Shown: positions 51,657 to 61,088, counted from the first letter of the stretch. The stretch is 64,000 bases of DNA from Natroniella sp046097105 (GCF_046097105.1 NZ_CP175562.1:992001-1056000), one strand, 5' to 3'. Notes: generated by a model not told the origin, from the letters alone. Translations and numbers: made by a program.

Positions 51657-53351
51657 TTAGAGACAATCACCTGGAAGTTCATCTTCTTGCACCCAATCTC
51701 CATCAACTTTGTACAGCGTGATTTCAGCATCATAACCAATTTCAAGGCCTAACTCATTATATGTGGTAACATCAATACGTTCAGCAACATAATGATCTAA
51801 AACTGTTGCAGTAACCTCATCAGTATAGCACGGATCTTCTGGATCTTCTGGATCTTCTGGATCTTCTGGATCTTCTGGATCTTCTGGATCTTCTGGATCT
51901 TCTGGATCTTCTGGATCTTCTGGATCTTCCGGATCTTCTGGATCTTCTGGATCTTCTGGATCTTCTGGATCTTCTGGATCTTCTGGATCTTCTGGATCTT
52001 CTGGATCTTCTGGGTCTTCTGGGTCTTCTGGATCTTCTGGATCTTCTGGATCTTCATCATTATTATGATATGCTGCAAAGAATGACATCAATAATTCTCC
52101 AGCATCTGGAGCAGTCGGGTCAGTATAAGAACCAGCATGATCTCCACCAGACCAGTCATGTCCCATACCATTTACTATATATTTTTGCATCAAAGGATTA
52201 CCCTCTGGATCTTCATATACCGACAATTCATAACTACGTCCACCAGGAACTTCATCATTAATTACCTCATCAGGAGTATCATTGATGATATCGTTATTCT
52301 GACCATCATACGCTAAGTCATTCGTTGTAGCCCACTGTTCAAGAACCTGATGTCCATTTACTACAGCCACAGTGTGGTCAGCATCTCCGTGAAATACCAT
52401 AACTGGCATGATCTCATCATTACCTTGGGCATCTTCATGAGCACGAATCCCTGCAGCTTCAGGATTTGACCCTCCACTGGACATTGCTGTAAAAGCATCC
52501 ATCTCTGATCCTGCAACTTCATATTTCAGTCCTGCTGCAACAGCAACTCCATTATAAATATCTGGATAAAGTGCTGCTACATTTCCTGCCATTGCTCCTC
52601 CAGCAGATAAACCAGCAATATAAACCTCATCTTCAGCAATACTATAATCAGCAATTGTATCCTCAGTCATTCCAGCAATTTGAGATGCTTGTCCTTGATC
52701 CCTATTTTGATCTCCCCACCATTCAAAACACTGATTCATATGTCCATCAGATTCTTGCGGGTAAATAACAATTGCATTTTCATCTTCTGCTATCTCATTC
52801 ATTTGTGTTCCAGCAGCAAAATCATCTGGATTTTGAGTACAACCATGTACCATTACTACCAATGGGACTTCTTCTGAACCATCATAAGTGCTAGGGATAT
52901 AAACCTTATAGTCCATACCTCCACCCCAGCCACTACCATACGTTTTTGAAATGAAATCTCCTGCTAGACTTGCTCCATCAAACTCCTCTAATTCTATCTC
53001 TAGATCTAGCTTCTCTCCACCTTCAAAATTAATTTGCTGAGTAGATTTTCTAAAGCCATCAGCCTTTACAGAAATTTCATACTCACCAGGCTCTAAGTCT
53101 TCAAATTGAAAAACTCCATTTGAATCAGTCTTTACCTCTTGACCATCAATCTCTACTCTAGCATTTGACACCGGTGAAGGGGCCAACGCTTCAAGACCAT
53201 CACTTCCGCCAGTTCCTGCAACTGTTACCTCTCCAGATAGAATATCATCTGCCTGGGTAAACTCAGTTCCAGATTGACTACAACCAACAAGAACAAAACT
53301 CAATAAGAATACTGCCATCAAAAACACTAAGCTCTTTCTCTGTTTAATCAA
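51657..53351 (-). CDS. Secreted esterase lipoprotein 2 with a 25-unit EDP repeat linker
   Basis: 564 residues from TTG 53351 (AGGAGGGA before it). Lipobox LVGC, CarboxypepD_reg-like domain and esterase domain as in paralog 1, with HGCTQ, GLSAGGA, HGDADHTV and GMGHDWSGG all intact. A 75-residue linker of 25 EDP units follows (DNA repeat at 51831-52055), then one CYTD...DGDWVQ module ending DCL. The Ig-like domain and second CYTD module of paralog 1 are missing. The promoter is intact, but its leader riboswitch has lost the conserved 5' half of the pseudoknot. Confidence 0.85.
   Translation of the reverse strand: MIKQRKSLVFLMAVFLLSFVLVGCSQSGTEFTQADDILSGEVTVAGTGGSDGLEALAPSPVSNARVEIDGQEVKTDSNGVFQFEDLEPGEYEISVKADGFRKSTQQINFEGGEKLDLEIELEEFDGASLAGDFISKTYGSGWGGGMDYKVYIPSTYDGSEEVPLVVMVHGCTQNPDDFAAGTQMNEIAEDENAIVIYPQESDGHMNQCFEWWGDQNRDQGQASQIAGMTEDTIADYSIAEDEVYIAGLSAGGAMAGNVAALYPDIYNGVAVAAGLKYEVAGSEMDAFTAMSSGGSNPEAAGIRAHEDAQGNDEIMPVMVFHGDADHTVAVVNGHQVLEQWATTNDLAYDGQNNDIINDTPDEVINDEVPGGRSYELSVYEDPEGNPLMQKYIVNGMGHDWSGGDHAGSYTDPTAPDAGELLMSFFAAYHNNDEDPEDPEDPEDPEDPEDPEDPEDPEDPEDPEDPEDPEDPEDPEDPEDPEDPEDPEDPEDPEDPEDPEDPEDPEDPCYTDEVTATVLDHYVAERIDVTTYNELGLEIGYDAEITLYKVDGDWVQEDELPGDCL
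51831..52055. repeat. 9-base tandem repeat, 25 units, coding (EDP)25
   Basis: 25 copies of GATCTTCTG-type units (plus strand), with only a few third-position changes. Paralog 1 has four units at the same place (about 49868-49905), and paralog 3 has a different EDPP-type linker. Near-perfect DNA identity implies recent slippage expansion. Confidence 0.95.
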
Positions 53352-53487
53352 ATAAATCCCTCCTAGTTTTATATTATGATCTTCCACAAAAAAATAGCTT
53401 GATTTTTTGTGGAGTAATCATCAGCTTAAAAAAGTAAAATCTTTGAAACTTCTTAAGTTTCTGACTTTTTTATCAGATATAAAAAAA

Positions 53488-53560
53488 CTTAGGGTGGGTT
53501 CACCATTAGTTCCATATAATTCAGATAGCTAAATACAGACTATGGTTAACCGCTCCTAAT
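53488..53560 (-). promoter_or_regulatory. Eroded c-di-GMP-II riboswitch upstream of esterase 2
   Basis: Aligned to the intact copy: ATTAGGAGC, TAGTCTGTATTT and CTAATGGTGAACCCACCCTAAG are kept, but the pseudoknot strand GGTCACC has become AGCTATC, and CTATGAAGT has become GGTTAACC. Closing helix retained. Ligand binding is probably lost or altered. Confidence 0.65.
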
Positions 53561-53594
53561 TTTATTTTAGTAGTAACTTTCTATTTATATTGAC

Positions 53595-53623
53595 ATTATA
53601 CCTATTAAGTAATATTTTGTCAA
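53595..53623 (-). promoter_or_regulatory. Sigma-A promoter of esterase 2
   Basis: TTGACA (53618-53623), 17 bases, TATAAT (53595-53600); spacer differs from copy 1 by two bases. Confidence 0.88.
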
Positions 53624-53776
53624 GTAATATTTTGCTTTTTTATGTATTAAAAAGATATATTACCATATGATATGTATTTTGTATAATATTATCTGGAGAT
53701 AATAAATAAACTAATAACTACTACAATCTGATCAATTCAAAATCTAAGTAATTTATTTTGATAAACTATAATAAAA

Positions 53777-53821
53777 AAGACGATAATATCTATACTCCTT
53801 AGCTCTAGATATTATCGTCTT
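53777..53821 (-). terminator. Terminator of esterase gene 3
   Basis: AAGACGATAATATC and GATATTATCGTCTT pair perfectly across a 17-base loop; T run beyond on the minus strand. Related to 51567-51608 with compensating changes. Confidence 0.85.
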
Positions 53822-53868
53822 CAAAAATTACTTATATTTTCTTTTCACTCTGCACGTTACAATTAAGT

Positions 53869-55662
53869 TTACAGACAATCCACTTCATCTTCTTGTAACC
53901 AATCTCCATCAACTTCGTACATCGTAATTTCAGTATCAAAGCCGATTTCAAGACCTAGTGCATTGTACTCTGTAACACTAAGACGTCCAGCCATGTAATG
54001 ATCTGTAACACTTGCAGTAGCCTCATCAGTATAGCACGGTTCATCATCTTCTTCCATGACTATAATATCAACCTCTGCATTTAAATCATCAGGGTTAATT
54101 ATATAATCAGGCAAGTTTACTAAATCCCCATCAAGCTGGTAAGTACCTGCTGTGTCTTTATCATAGTTTTCTGTATTCCAATCAACATCTACATTCTCGG
54201 CAGGACTATCTTCCAATGTTACTTCTACTTGCTCAGGTAGATTTACATTTTCAATCTCTGTTCCATATTCAACTTCTATATCAGCAAGATCTTCTACTGC
54301 TACTATCTCTTGATCTTCTTCTGGTGGATCTTCTGGTGGATCTTCTGGTGGATCTTCGTCTTCTCCTTCTCCATCATGATATGCTGTAAAGAATGACATC
54401 AATAACTCCCCAGCATCTGGAGCAGTCGGGTCAGTATAAGAACCAGCATTATCTCCACCAGACCAGTCATGTCCCATATCATTTACTATATATTTTTGCA
54501 TCAAAGGATTGCCCTCTGGATCTTCATATACCGACAATTCATAACTACGTCCACCAGGAACTTCATCATTAATTACCTCATCAGGAGTGTCATTGATGAT
54601 ATCATTATTCTCGCCATCATACGCTAAGTCATTCGTTGTAGCCCACTGTTCAAGGACCTGATGTCCATTTACTACATCTACTGTGAAATCATTAGTTCCG
54701 TGGAACACCATAACTGGCATGATCTCATCATTACCTTCTGCATCTTCATGAGCACGGATCCCTGCAGCTTCAGGATCTGACCCTCCACTAGACATTGCCG
54801 TAGTTGCATCCATCTCTGATGATGCAACTTCATATTTCAGTCCTGCTGCAACAGCAACTCCATTATAAATATCTGGATAAAGTGCTGCTACATTTCCTGC
54901 CATTGCTCCTCCAGCAGATAAACCAGCAATATAAACCTCATCTTCAGCAATACTATAATCAGCAATTGTATCCTCAGTCATTCCAGCAATCTCAGCAGCT
55001 TGTCCTTGATCTCTATTTTGATCTCCCCACCATTCAAAACACTGATTCATATGTCCATCAGATTCTTGTGGGTAAACAACAATTGCATTTTCATCTTCTG
55101 CTATCTCATTCATTTGTGTCCCAGCAGCAAAATCATCTGCATCCTGAGTACAACCATGTACCATCACTACCAATGGGACTTCTTCTGAACCATCATAAGT
55201 GCTAGGGATATAAACCTTATAGTCCATACCTCCACCCCAGCCACTACTATACGTTTTTGAAATGAAATCTCCTGCTAGATTAGCTCCATCAAGCTCTTCT
55301 AATTCTATCTCTAGATCTAGCTTCTCTCCACCTTCAAAATTAATTTGCTGAGTAGATTTTGTAAAGCCATCAGCCTTTACAGAAATTTCATATTCACCAG
55401 GCTCTAAATCTTCAAATTGAAAAACTCCATTTGAATCGGTCTTTACCTCCTGACCATCAATCTCTACTATAGCATTTGACACTGATGAAGGAGCCAACGC
55501 TTCAAGACCATCACTTCCTCCAGTATCTGCCACTGTTACTTCACCAGATAGAATATCATCTGCCTGAGTAAGCTCAGTATCAGATTGACTACAACCAATA
55601 AGAACAAAACTTACTAATAAAACTGCCATCAAAAACAATAAACTTTTTCTCTGTTTAATCAA
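53869..55662 (-). CDS. Secreted esterase lipoprotein 3 with Ig-like domain
   Basis: 597 residues from TTG 55662 (GGGGGGA before it). Lipobox LIGC (Cys24), CarboxypepD_reg-like domain, esterase domain with HGCTQD, GLSAGGA, HGTNDFTV (catalytic Asp kept) and DMGHDWSGGDN. An EDPPEDPP linker, a bacterial Ig-like domain (~455-540; IEVEYGTEIENVNLPEQVEV), and one CYTD...DGDWLQ module ending DCL follow. It combines the esterase core of paralog 2 with the Ig-like/CYTD end of paralog 1, suggesting domain loss or shuffling after duplication. The leader retains only a relic of the riboswitch. Confidence 0.85.
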   Translation of the reverse strand: MIKQRKSLLFLMAVLLVSFVLIGCSQSDTELTQADDILSGEVTVADTGGSDGLEALAPSSVSNAIVEIDGQEVKTDSNGVFQFEDLEPGEYEISVKADGFTKSTQQINFEGGEKLDLEIELEELDGANLAGDFISKTYSSGWGGGMDYKVYIPSTYDGSEEVPLVVMVHGCTQDADDFAAGTQMNEIAEDENAIVVYPQESDGHMNQCFEWWGDQNRDQGQAAEIAGMTEDTIADYSIAEDEVYIAGLSAGGAMAGNVAALYPDIYNGVAVAAGLKYEVASSEMDATTAMSSGGSDPEAAGIRAHEDAEGNDEIMPVMVFHGTNDFTVDVVNGHQVLEQWATTNDLAYDGENNDIINDTPDEVINDEVPGGRSYELSVYEDPEGNPLMQKYIVNDMGHDWSGGDNAGSYTDPTAPDAGELLMSFFTAYHDGEGEDEDPPEDPPEDPPEEDQEIVAVEDLADIEVEYGTEIENVNLPEQVEVTLEDSPAENVDVDWNTENYDKDTAGTYQLDGDLVNLPDYIINPDDLNAEVDIIVMEEDDEPCYTDEATASVTDHYMAGRLSVTEYNALGLEIGFDTEITMYEVDGDWLQEDEVDCL

Positions 55663-55810
55663 TTAAATCCCCCCTTATTTTAAATAAGTATATATATGAT
55701 TTAACTACAAAAAGTAATACTTGATACCTTCAAGTTACTTTTTGTAGCTTAACCATCAAACTTAAATATTGATAAATCTAAAATTTCTGAATATTTAGCA
55801 CTTTAAAAAA

Positions 55811-55880
55811 TGAGACTTATTACTTATTTTGTATAATCTAAAGAAAGAAATATAGACCATACTCAAAGCTCTAATCTCAT
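55811..55880 (-). promoter_or_regulatory. Riboswitch relic upstream of esterase 3
   Basis: AGAGCTTTGAGTATGGTCTATATTT aligns in two parts with the start of the intact riboswitch, but GGTCACC and GGTGAACC have disappeared. The ends now pair as AATGAGA/TCTCATT followed by T residues, so only a simple stem remains. Confidence 0.5.
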
Positions 55881-55916
55881 TTTGTAAGAATCAATCTTCT
55901 TATTGATTTCATTTAT

Positions 55917-55945
55917 ATTATACATGTGTAGGGATAATTTGTCAA
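55917..55945 (-). promoter_or_regulatory. Sigma-A promoter of esterase 3
   Basis: TTGACA (55940-55945), 17 bases, TATAAT (55917-55922). The spacer is diverged from copies 1 and 2. Confidence 0.82.
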
Positions 55946-56063
55946 GGTCTATTTAGGGATTTTTTCATAAAATTGTCTAATAGCCATATAATACCCAGTT
56001 TTGTGTCTTTTAATCTATTTGCTACTAATTTTACCTAATAAAATAATACTTTAGGCACTAAAA

Positions 56064-56090
56064 AAAGAGAAACCATAATGGTTCCTCTTT
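56064..56090 (-). terminator. Terminator of the SLC13-type transporter gene
   Basis: AAAGAG-AACCAT and ATGGTT-CTCTTT pair, followed by T residues on the minus strand. Confidence 0.8.
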
Positions 56091-56103
56091 GTAAACTGAA
56101 AAT

Positions 56104-57576
56104 TTAAATTGTTCCCCACCACGGTAGGGTGCTATTAAGAAGATAAGCTAATCCTGCTGAAATCAGCCAACCTATAAAAGCAATAATCATTCCATGTTTA
56201 AACATGGTCTTTAAATTAACTCCATATCCCGCACTAACAGCCAAACAACCATTCCCAGAAGCTATTGCAAATGATAGATTAACGGCAGTAATCAAAGCAA
56301 AAACAATCGGTACTGGATTTAGACCTTGACTTGCAAATAACTGAATCACTACCGGCACCAATAAAGCAGCAGAAGCAGTATTGGTTGAAATATTGGTCAA
56401 AAGAGCTATCACTCCACAAAAAACTAAAAAAGTTAGCAGACCACTATACTCAGCAAAACCAGTAAGATAACCTCCGATAATATCAACAAATCCTGAATGT
56501 TCCAAAACCTTAGCTAAAGCTAAAGCACTGGGCCAAACTATTAAGATCGTAATTGGAAAATACACGATACTCTTTAAAGAAAGAACATTCTCCTCTGTCT
56601 CTGTTGGAATAAAAAATAATAAGATTGCCAAACTAAAGAAGACAAAAGCAGGATCTAAATTAGGTAAATAAGATTTATACAAAGGTTCTGTAAAAGCAAC
56701 TAATACAGCAATAAAAAAGATGACTCCTGAAAAGAGTTCACCTTTACTTAATGCCCCTAACTCATCCAATTTTTCCTGATAAAACTCCTTACTTCCAGGC
56801 AGCTTTTCATCCTGCGGTTGTAAGATATAAGTTAAATACAACCCAATAATTGGAATGAAAACAAGAGTAAAAGGCAACATCCTCAATGTCCATTCATAAA
56901 AATAAATATCTCTGCCTACAGCCTCAGATAAAAACTCATAAATAAGTAAGTTTTGGCCCCCACCCAGTGGAGTCGGTAAACTACCTATGGAAGCACCCCA
57001 AGCAATAGCCAATAAGATATTTGTTGCTACTGGACTCTCCCATCGTTCTGAATTATTCTCAAACCCCAGATAAGATAATAAGGTAACTGCTACCGGAATA
57101 AAAACAGCAGCCGTTACTGTATCAGCTATGATCGAACTTAGAGCAGTAGATAATAAAAACCAAACCCAGATCTGTTTACGAGCACTATTCCCTACTACTG
57201 TTAAAATTTTCAAAGAAACACGTTTAGCCAACCCCCACCTCTGCCAAGCTGCTCCAATTGCACAACTACCAGAAATTAGAAATACAATTCGGTGGCTAAA
57301 GACTGTTACTAAATCCTCTATCGGAGCAATCGGAATAAAAGTAGTCACTACAAATGGCACCAAGGCTGTAATTGCAACAGCAATATGTCCACTCGTCCAC
57401 CACAAAGCCATCCAAATTAAAATCCCTAGCCCTCCTCGTGCCTGCCAATCCATCCCTAAAATAGGTAAAGATAAAATCAATAGAAATACTAACGGGCCAA
57501 GCATGATATATTTAAATTTTTCTACATTTATACCAAACTCATCAACAAGCTCCCTTCCAGTACTAACATCATTCAT
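56104..57576 (-). CDS. SLC13/DASS-family anion symporter
   Basis: 490 residues with about 11-12 membrane segments. Family hallmarks are WGASIGSLPTPLGGGQNLL (first substrate/sodium hairpin) and LLTNISTNTASAALLVPVV (second, with the SNT-like NTA motif). These transporters import di- or tricarboxylates, sulfate or related anions, usually with Na+, which suits a halophile. The exact substrate cannot be told. GAGAGGAG precedes the ATG. Monocistronic. Confidence 0.82.
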   Translation of the reverse strand: MNDVSTGRELVDEFGINVEKFKYIMLGPLVFLLILSLPILGMDWQARGGLGILIWMALWWTSGHIAVAITALVPFVVTTFIPIAPIEDLVTVFSHRIVFLISGSCAIGAAWQRWGLAKRVSLKILTVVGNSARKQIWVWFLLSTALSSIIADTVTAAVFIPVAVTLLSYLGFENNSERWESPVATNILLAIAWGASIGSLPTPLGGGQNLLIYEFLSEAVGRDIYFYEWTLRMLPFTLVFIPIIGLYLTYILQPQDEKLPGSKEFYQEKLDELGALSKGELFSGVIFFIAVLVAFTEPLYKSYLPNLDPAFVFFSLAILLFFIPTETEENVLSLKSIVYFPITILIVWPSALALAKVLEHSGFVDIIGGYLTGFAEYSGLLTFLVFCGVIALLTNISTNTASAALLVPVVIQLFASQGLNPVPIVFALITAVNLSFAIASGNGCLAVSAGYGVNLKTMFKHGMIIAFIGWLISAGLAYLLNSTLPWWGTI

Positions 57577-57840
57577 GTTTTTAACTCCTCTCCCTCTTCA
57601 TAACTAATTTTTTATAAATTACCACAATTAACTTCTTAAGTTATACTTCGACAATTAATTGCAAACTCCTTTATTTTTATTTAAACTTAGATATAGTGAT
57701 ATAATTCACTTGGTTGTAATCTGAAAAAAGAAGGAGCAATTCTTTCATATAATTTACTCGTTTTTATGATTACTTGTCCAGCATTATATTACTTATTTTT
57801 CTTTTTGTATGCTAAAGATATTTATAAAGATAAAACATCA

Positions 57841-57993
57841 TCACTTAGCTCTTTTTTTAGATATGTACTTAAAAATCAACCGATCTAATTCTCGACTTCT
57901 TTTTAAGGCTTCCTGTTGACAACCATTCTTTATTATCAAGTTGAGTTCTTTTCTTTTCTTTTCTATCTCCTCTTTTAGTAAATCAAGCTCCAT
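57841..57993 (-). CDS. Spo0E-like aspartyl-phosphate phosphatase (50 residues)
   Basis: A short gene in the gap before clpB's terminator. ATG at 57993, stop at 57841, with AGGGAAGGG upstream. A helical hairpin protein: LLKEEIEKKRKELNLII, then ALKRSRELDRLIFKY, which carries the Spo0E signature S-x-x-LD-LI. Family members dephosphorylate Spo0A-P and so delay sporulation. It implies a sporulating host. The remaining parts of 57577-58149 are AT-rich, with no other supported gene. Confidence 0.82.
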   Translation of the reverse strand: MELDLLKEEIEKKRKELNLIIKNGCQQEALKRSRELDRLIFKYISKKRAK

Positions 57994-58149
57994 TGTTTGC
58001 ACCCTTCCCTAGTTCATTTTAAAATATAATTATTACTCCTTTATATTATATAGAAATAAATTACAATTTTCAAATATAATTTCAATTTTTGATATAAATA
58101 TAAGAATCAAATTGAAATATATGATATCAAAAAACTATTAAACATAGTA

Positions 58150-58181
58150 AAAAAAGCAGCAACATATGTCACTGCTTTTTT
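58150..58181 (-). terminator. Terminator of clpB
   Basis: AAAAAAGCAG and CTGCTTTTTT pair across a 12-base loop; T run follows on the minus strand. Confidence 0.88.
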
Positions 58182-58190
58182 AAAGTCTAA

Positions 58191-60770
58191 TTATCTAACC
58201 TCAAACTGAAATTCATTCTCTTGATAATCAATTAGGATTTCATCTTCCTCTTCTATCTCTTCTTCAAGTAGCATCATTGCCAACTTATCTTTGAGTTGCT
58301 TTTGAATTACTCTTTGCAATGGTCGAGCACCATAAGCTGGATCATAGCCAAGTTCTCTAATTTGAACTTTGGCATCTGCTGTCAATTCTATTGCTAGATT
58401 CTGTTTAGCCAGTTTTTCTTCCAGATCAGCTAATCTAAGGTCAATAATCTGATTCAAGTGCTCCTTAGCCAAAGAGTGAAAGATGATCTGTTCATCAATT
58501 CTATTTAAAAACTCTGGTCTAAAATGATCTTTCAAGGCTTCAGCTACTTTTTCTTCTATTTCATCATCTCCCTCTAAATCTTGAATATATTGTGACCCAA
58601 GATTAGAAGTCATAATAATCACTGTATTTCTAAAATCAACCTCTTTTCCTTGGCTATCTGTCAATAAGCCATCATCTAAAATCTGTAATAAGATATTAAA
58701 TACATCTGGATGAGCCTTCTCTATTTCATCTAATAAGATAACAGAATAAGGTTTACGCCTAATCTGCTCAGTCAGCTGGCCTCCTTCTTCAAACCCAACA
58801 TATCCTGGCGGCGAACCAATCAATTTAGCGACAGTATGGCGCTCCATATACTCTGACATATCCAGCCTAACCATTGCTCGTTCATCATCAAATAAATATT
58901 CAGCTAAAGTCTTAGCCAACTCTGTCTTACCGACCCCGGTTGGCCCCATAAAGATAAAAGAACCTAAAGGACGGTCTTCATCTTGCAATCCAGTTCGTGA
59001 ACGACGAATAGCATTACTGACTGCTTGAATTGCATCATCTTGCCCTATTACTCGCTTAGACAATTCAGCTTCTAAGTAAACCAACTTTTCTCGTTCCTCT
59101 TCCATTACTTTAGTAACTGGAATATCAATCCAAGACCCTATTATTTCTGCTATATCTTCCTGTTGTACTTCTTCCCTAGCTAAATCGCTTTCTTGATTTA
59201 ACTCTTTTAACCTTTGTTGAGTTTCTTTTAGCCTCTGCTCTAATTCATGTAATTTACCATATTTTAAACGAGCTGCTTCTTCATAGTCTGCCTCTCTTTC
59301 AGCAGATTCAGCAGCAATCTTGGTCTCTTCAATCTCTTCCTTGAGATTTTGAACTTTTTGAAGTAACTCCTTTTCATTCTCCCATTTTGCTTTCAATGGG
59401 TTTATTTCTTCTCTTAACTCAGCTATCTTTTGTTCAAGAGCTGATAATCTTTCTTTTGACCTTTGATCTTCTTCTTTCTTTAATGCTTCACGTTCAATCT
59501 CCAACCTTCTCAACTTCCGAGCCAATTCATCAATTTCAATTGGCATCGAATCAATCTCAATTCTTAACTTAGAAGCAGCTTCATCGATTAAATCAATTGC
59601 TTTATCGGGTAAAAAACGCTCAGTTAAGTAACGATCAGATAGTTGTGCTGCAGCTACTAAAGCATTATCTTGAATCTTAACCCCATGATGAATTTCATAC
59701 TTCTTTTTTAAACCACGTAAAATGGAGATCGTATCTGCAACAGATGGTTCTTCAATCAAAACAGGCTGAAACCTCCGCTCTAATGCAGCATCCTTTTCAA
59801 TATGCTGCTTGTATTCTCCCAAAGTAGTAGCTCCTACGCAGTGTAACTCCCCTCTAGCTAAAGCAGGCTTTAATAAATTAGCTGCATCCATTGCTCCTTG
59901 CGTAGCACCTGCTCCTACTAAGGTATGCATCTCATCAACAAAGAGAATAACCTGCCCTTCTGCCTGTTTAATCTCCTTTAATACAGATTTTAAACGGTCT
60001 TCAAACTCACCACGATACTTAGTCCCTGCAATTAATGAGCCCATATCTAAAGAAATTACCTTCTTATCTTTTAATGGTTCAGGTACATCTCCATTAATAA
60101 TCCTTTGGGCCAACCCCTCAACAATCGCAGTCTTTCCTACTCCTGGTTCCCCAATTAATACTGGATTATTCTTTCGTCTGCGAGATAAAACCTGCATTAT
60201 TCTTCTGATCTTTTCATCACGTCCAATAACTGGATCAAGCTCACCTTCTCTAGCTAGCTGAGTCAAGTCAATTGTATAATTTTCTAAGGCTTGATATTGG
60301 CCCTCAGTAGTCTGACTGGTCACCCTTTCTCCACCCCGAACCTTCTCAATTACTCTTTCAATTTGCTCCTTATCAATCCCTTTCTCTTGCAATAATTTAG
60401 CTGCTTTACTCTTACCATCAGCTAAGATAGCCAGTAAAAAGTGTTCAGTAGAGACATATTCATCATCTAGCTTTTTAGCTTTCTTTTTAGCCCAACGCAA
60501 AACCCGAGCTAGTTGCTGTGAAGTATATAGCTCTCCTAGTTCAGAATAAACTTGAGGAAGCTTATCAATCCTCTCTCTTAATTCTGCCTCTAATTTATCT
60601 AAGTCTAACTCCATCTTCTGCAAGATAGGCCTTACTATTCCATCATCTTGTTCTAACAAAGCGAGTAATAAATGAGCAGGATAAACTTCTTGATTTTGAT
60701 GTTCCTCTGCTAAATATTGAGCTTCCATTAAACTTTCCTGAGCTTTAATAGTAAAGTTATCCATTTTCAT
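58191..60770 (-). CDS. clpB: ClpB disaggregase ATPase
   Basis: 859 residues. N-terminal Clp-N domain (about 1-145), AAA-1 with Walker A GEPGVGKTAIVEG and Walker B VILFVDEMHTL, the long coiled-coil middle domain (about 400-530), AAA-2 with GPTGVGKTELAKTL and VILLDEIEKAHPD, and the C-terminal D2-small domain. Length and the middle domain separate it from ClpC and ClpA. With DnaK it rescues aggregated proteins. Transcribed alone from a CIRCE-controlled promoter. Confidence 0.96.
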   Translation of the reverse strand: MKMDNFTIKAQESLMEAQYLAEEHQNQEVYPAHLLLALLEQDDGIVRPILQKMELDLDKLEAELRERIDKLPQVYSELGELYTSQQLARVLRWAKKKAKKLDDEYVSTEHFLLAILADGKSKAAKLLQEKGIDKEQIERVIEKVRGGERVTSQTTEGQYQALENYTIDLTQLAREGELDPVIGRDEKIRRIMQVLSRRRKNNPVLIGEPGVGKTAIVEGLAQRIINGDVPEPLKDKKVISLDMGSLIAGTKYRGEFEDRLKSVLKEIKQAEGQVILFVDEMHTLVGAGATQGAMDAANLLKPALARGELHCVGATTLGEYKQHIEKDAALERRFQPVLIEEPSVADTISILRGLKKKYEIHHGVKIQDNALVAAAQLSDRYLTERFLPDKAIDLIDEAASKLRIEIDSMPIEIDELARKLRRLEIEREALKKEEDQRSKERLSALEQKIAELREEINPLKAKWENEKELLQKVQNLKEEIEETKIAAESAEREADYEEAARLKYGKLHELEQRLKETQQRLKELNQESDLAREEVQQEDIAEIIGSWIDIPVTKVMEEEREKLVYLEAELSKRVIGQDDAIQAVSNAIRRSRTGLQDEDRPLGSFIFMGPTGVGKTELAKTLAEYLFDDERAMVRLDMSEYMERHTVAKLIGSPPGYVGFEEGGQLTEQIRRKPYSVILLDEIEKAHPDVFNILLQILDDGLLTDSQGKEVDFRNTVIIMTSNLGSQYIQDLEGDDEIEEKVAEALKDHFRPEFLNRIDEQIIFHSLAKEHLNQIIDLRLADLEEKLAKQNLAIELTADAKVQIRELGYDPAYGARPLQRVIQKQLKDKLAMMLLEEEIEEEDEILIDYQENEFQFEVR

Positions 60771-60836
60771 TAATAAACACCTCCAACTATATTTTCTCTT
60801 TTCTCTAAAGTATTATTCAGTCATTTTATAATATTA

Positions 60837-60863
60837 TTAGCACTCGCTTGTGTCGAGTGCTAA
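60837..60863. promoter_or_regulatory. CIRCE element (HrcA operator)
   Basis: TTAGCACTC-N9-GAGTGCTAA, an exact match to the CIRCE consensus, starting four bases after the clpB -10 box. It places clpB under HrcA heat-shock repression; hrcA itself is not in the window. Confidence 0.97.
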
Positions 60864-60867
60864 TAAT

Positions 60868-60896
60868 ATTATAAAAAAATAAACCTTTTTTGTCAA
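60868..60896 (-). promoter_or_regulatory. clpB sigma-A promoter
   Basis: TTGACA (60891-60896), 17 bases, TATAAT (60868-60873). Confidence 0.92.
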
Positions 60897-60995
60897 TAAG
60901 TATCAATTATTAATCTAAACTTAGACTTAAGCTGTGTAATTCAACCCACTTTTATAAATTAAAGATAGTAAAATGGAATTTAATCAGATAATCAA

Positions 60996-61024
60996 TTGAC
61001 AAATATGAAATTATGTGGTATTCT
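60996..61024 (+). promoter_or_regulatory. Cold-shock gene promoter
   Basis: TTGACA (60996-61001), 17 bases, TATTCT (61019-61024). It gives a ~58-base leader before the cold-shock gene. Confidence 0.75.
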
Positions 61025-61088
61025 TAAAAAGGCTGATAAAAAATTACTTATCAGTTGATTTTTAAATTATTAGGAGGAATTATTTATA

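Noticed and set aside
51831..52055. CRISPR array
   Set aside because: Units are 9 bases and contiguous without spacers, and they encode a protein linker.
51797..52078. Minus-strand frame of KIQKIQ repeats
   Set aside because: It is the EDP repeat read in another frame.
57778..57900. Rightward hydrophobic frame opposite the Spo0E-like gene
   Set aside because: No ribosome binding site at a usable distance, and it overlaps the better-supported Spo0E-like gene.
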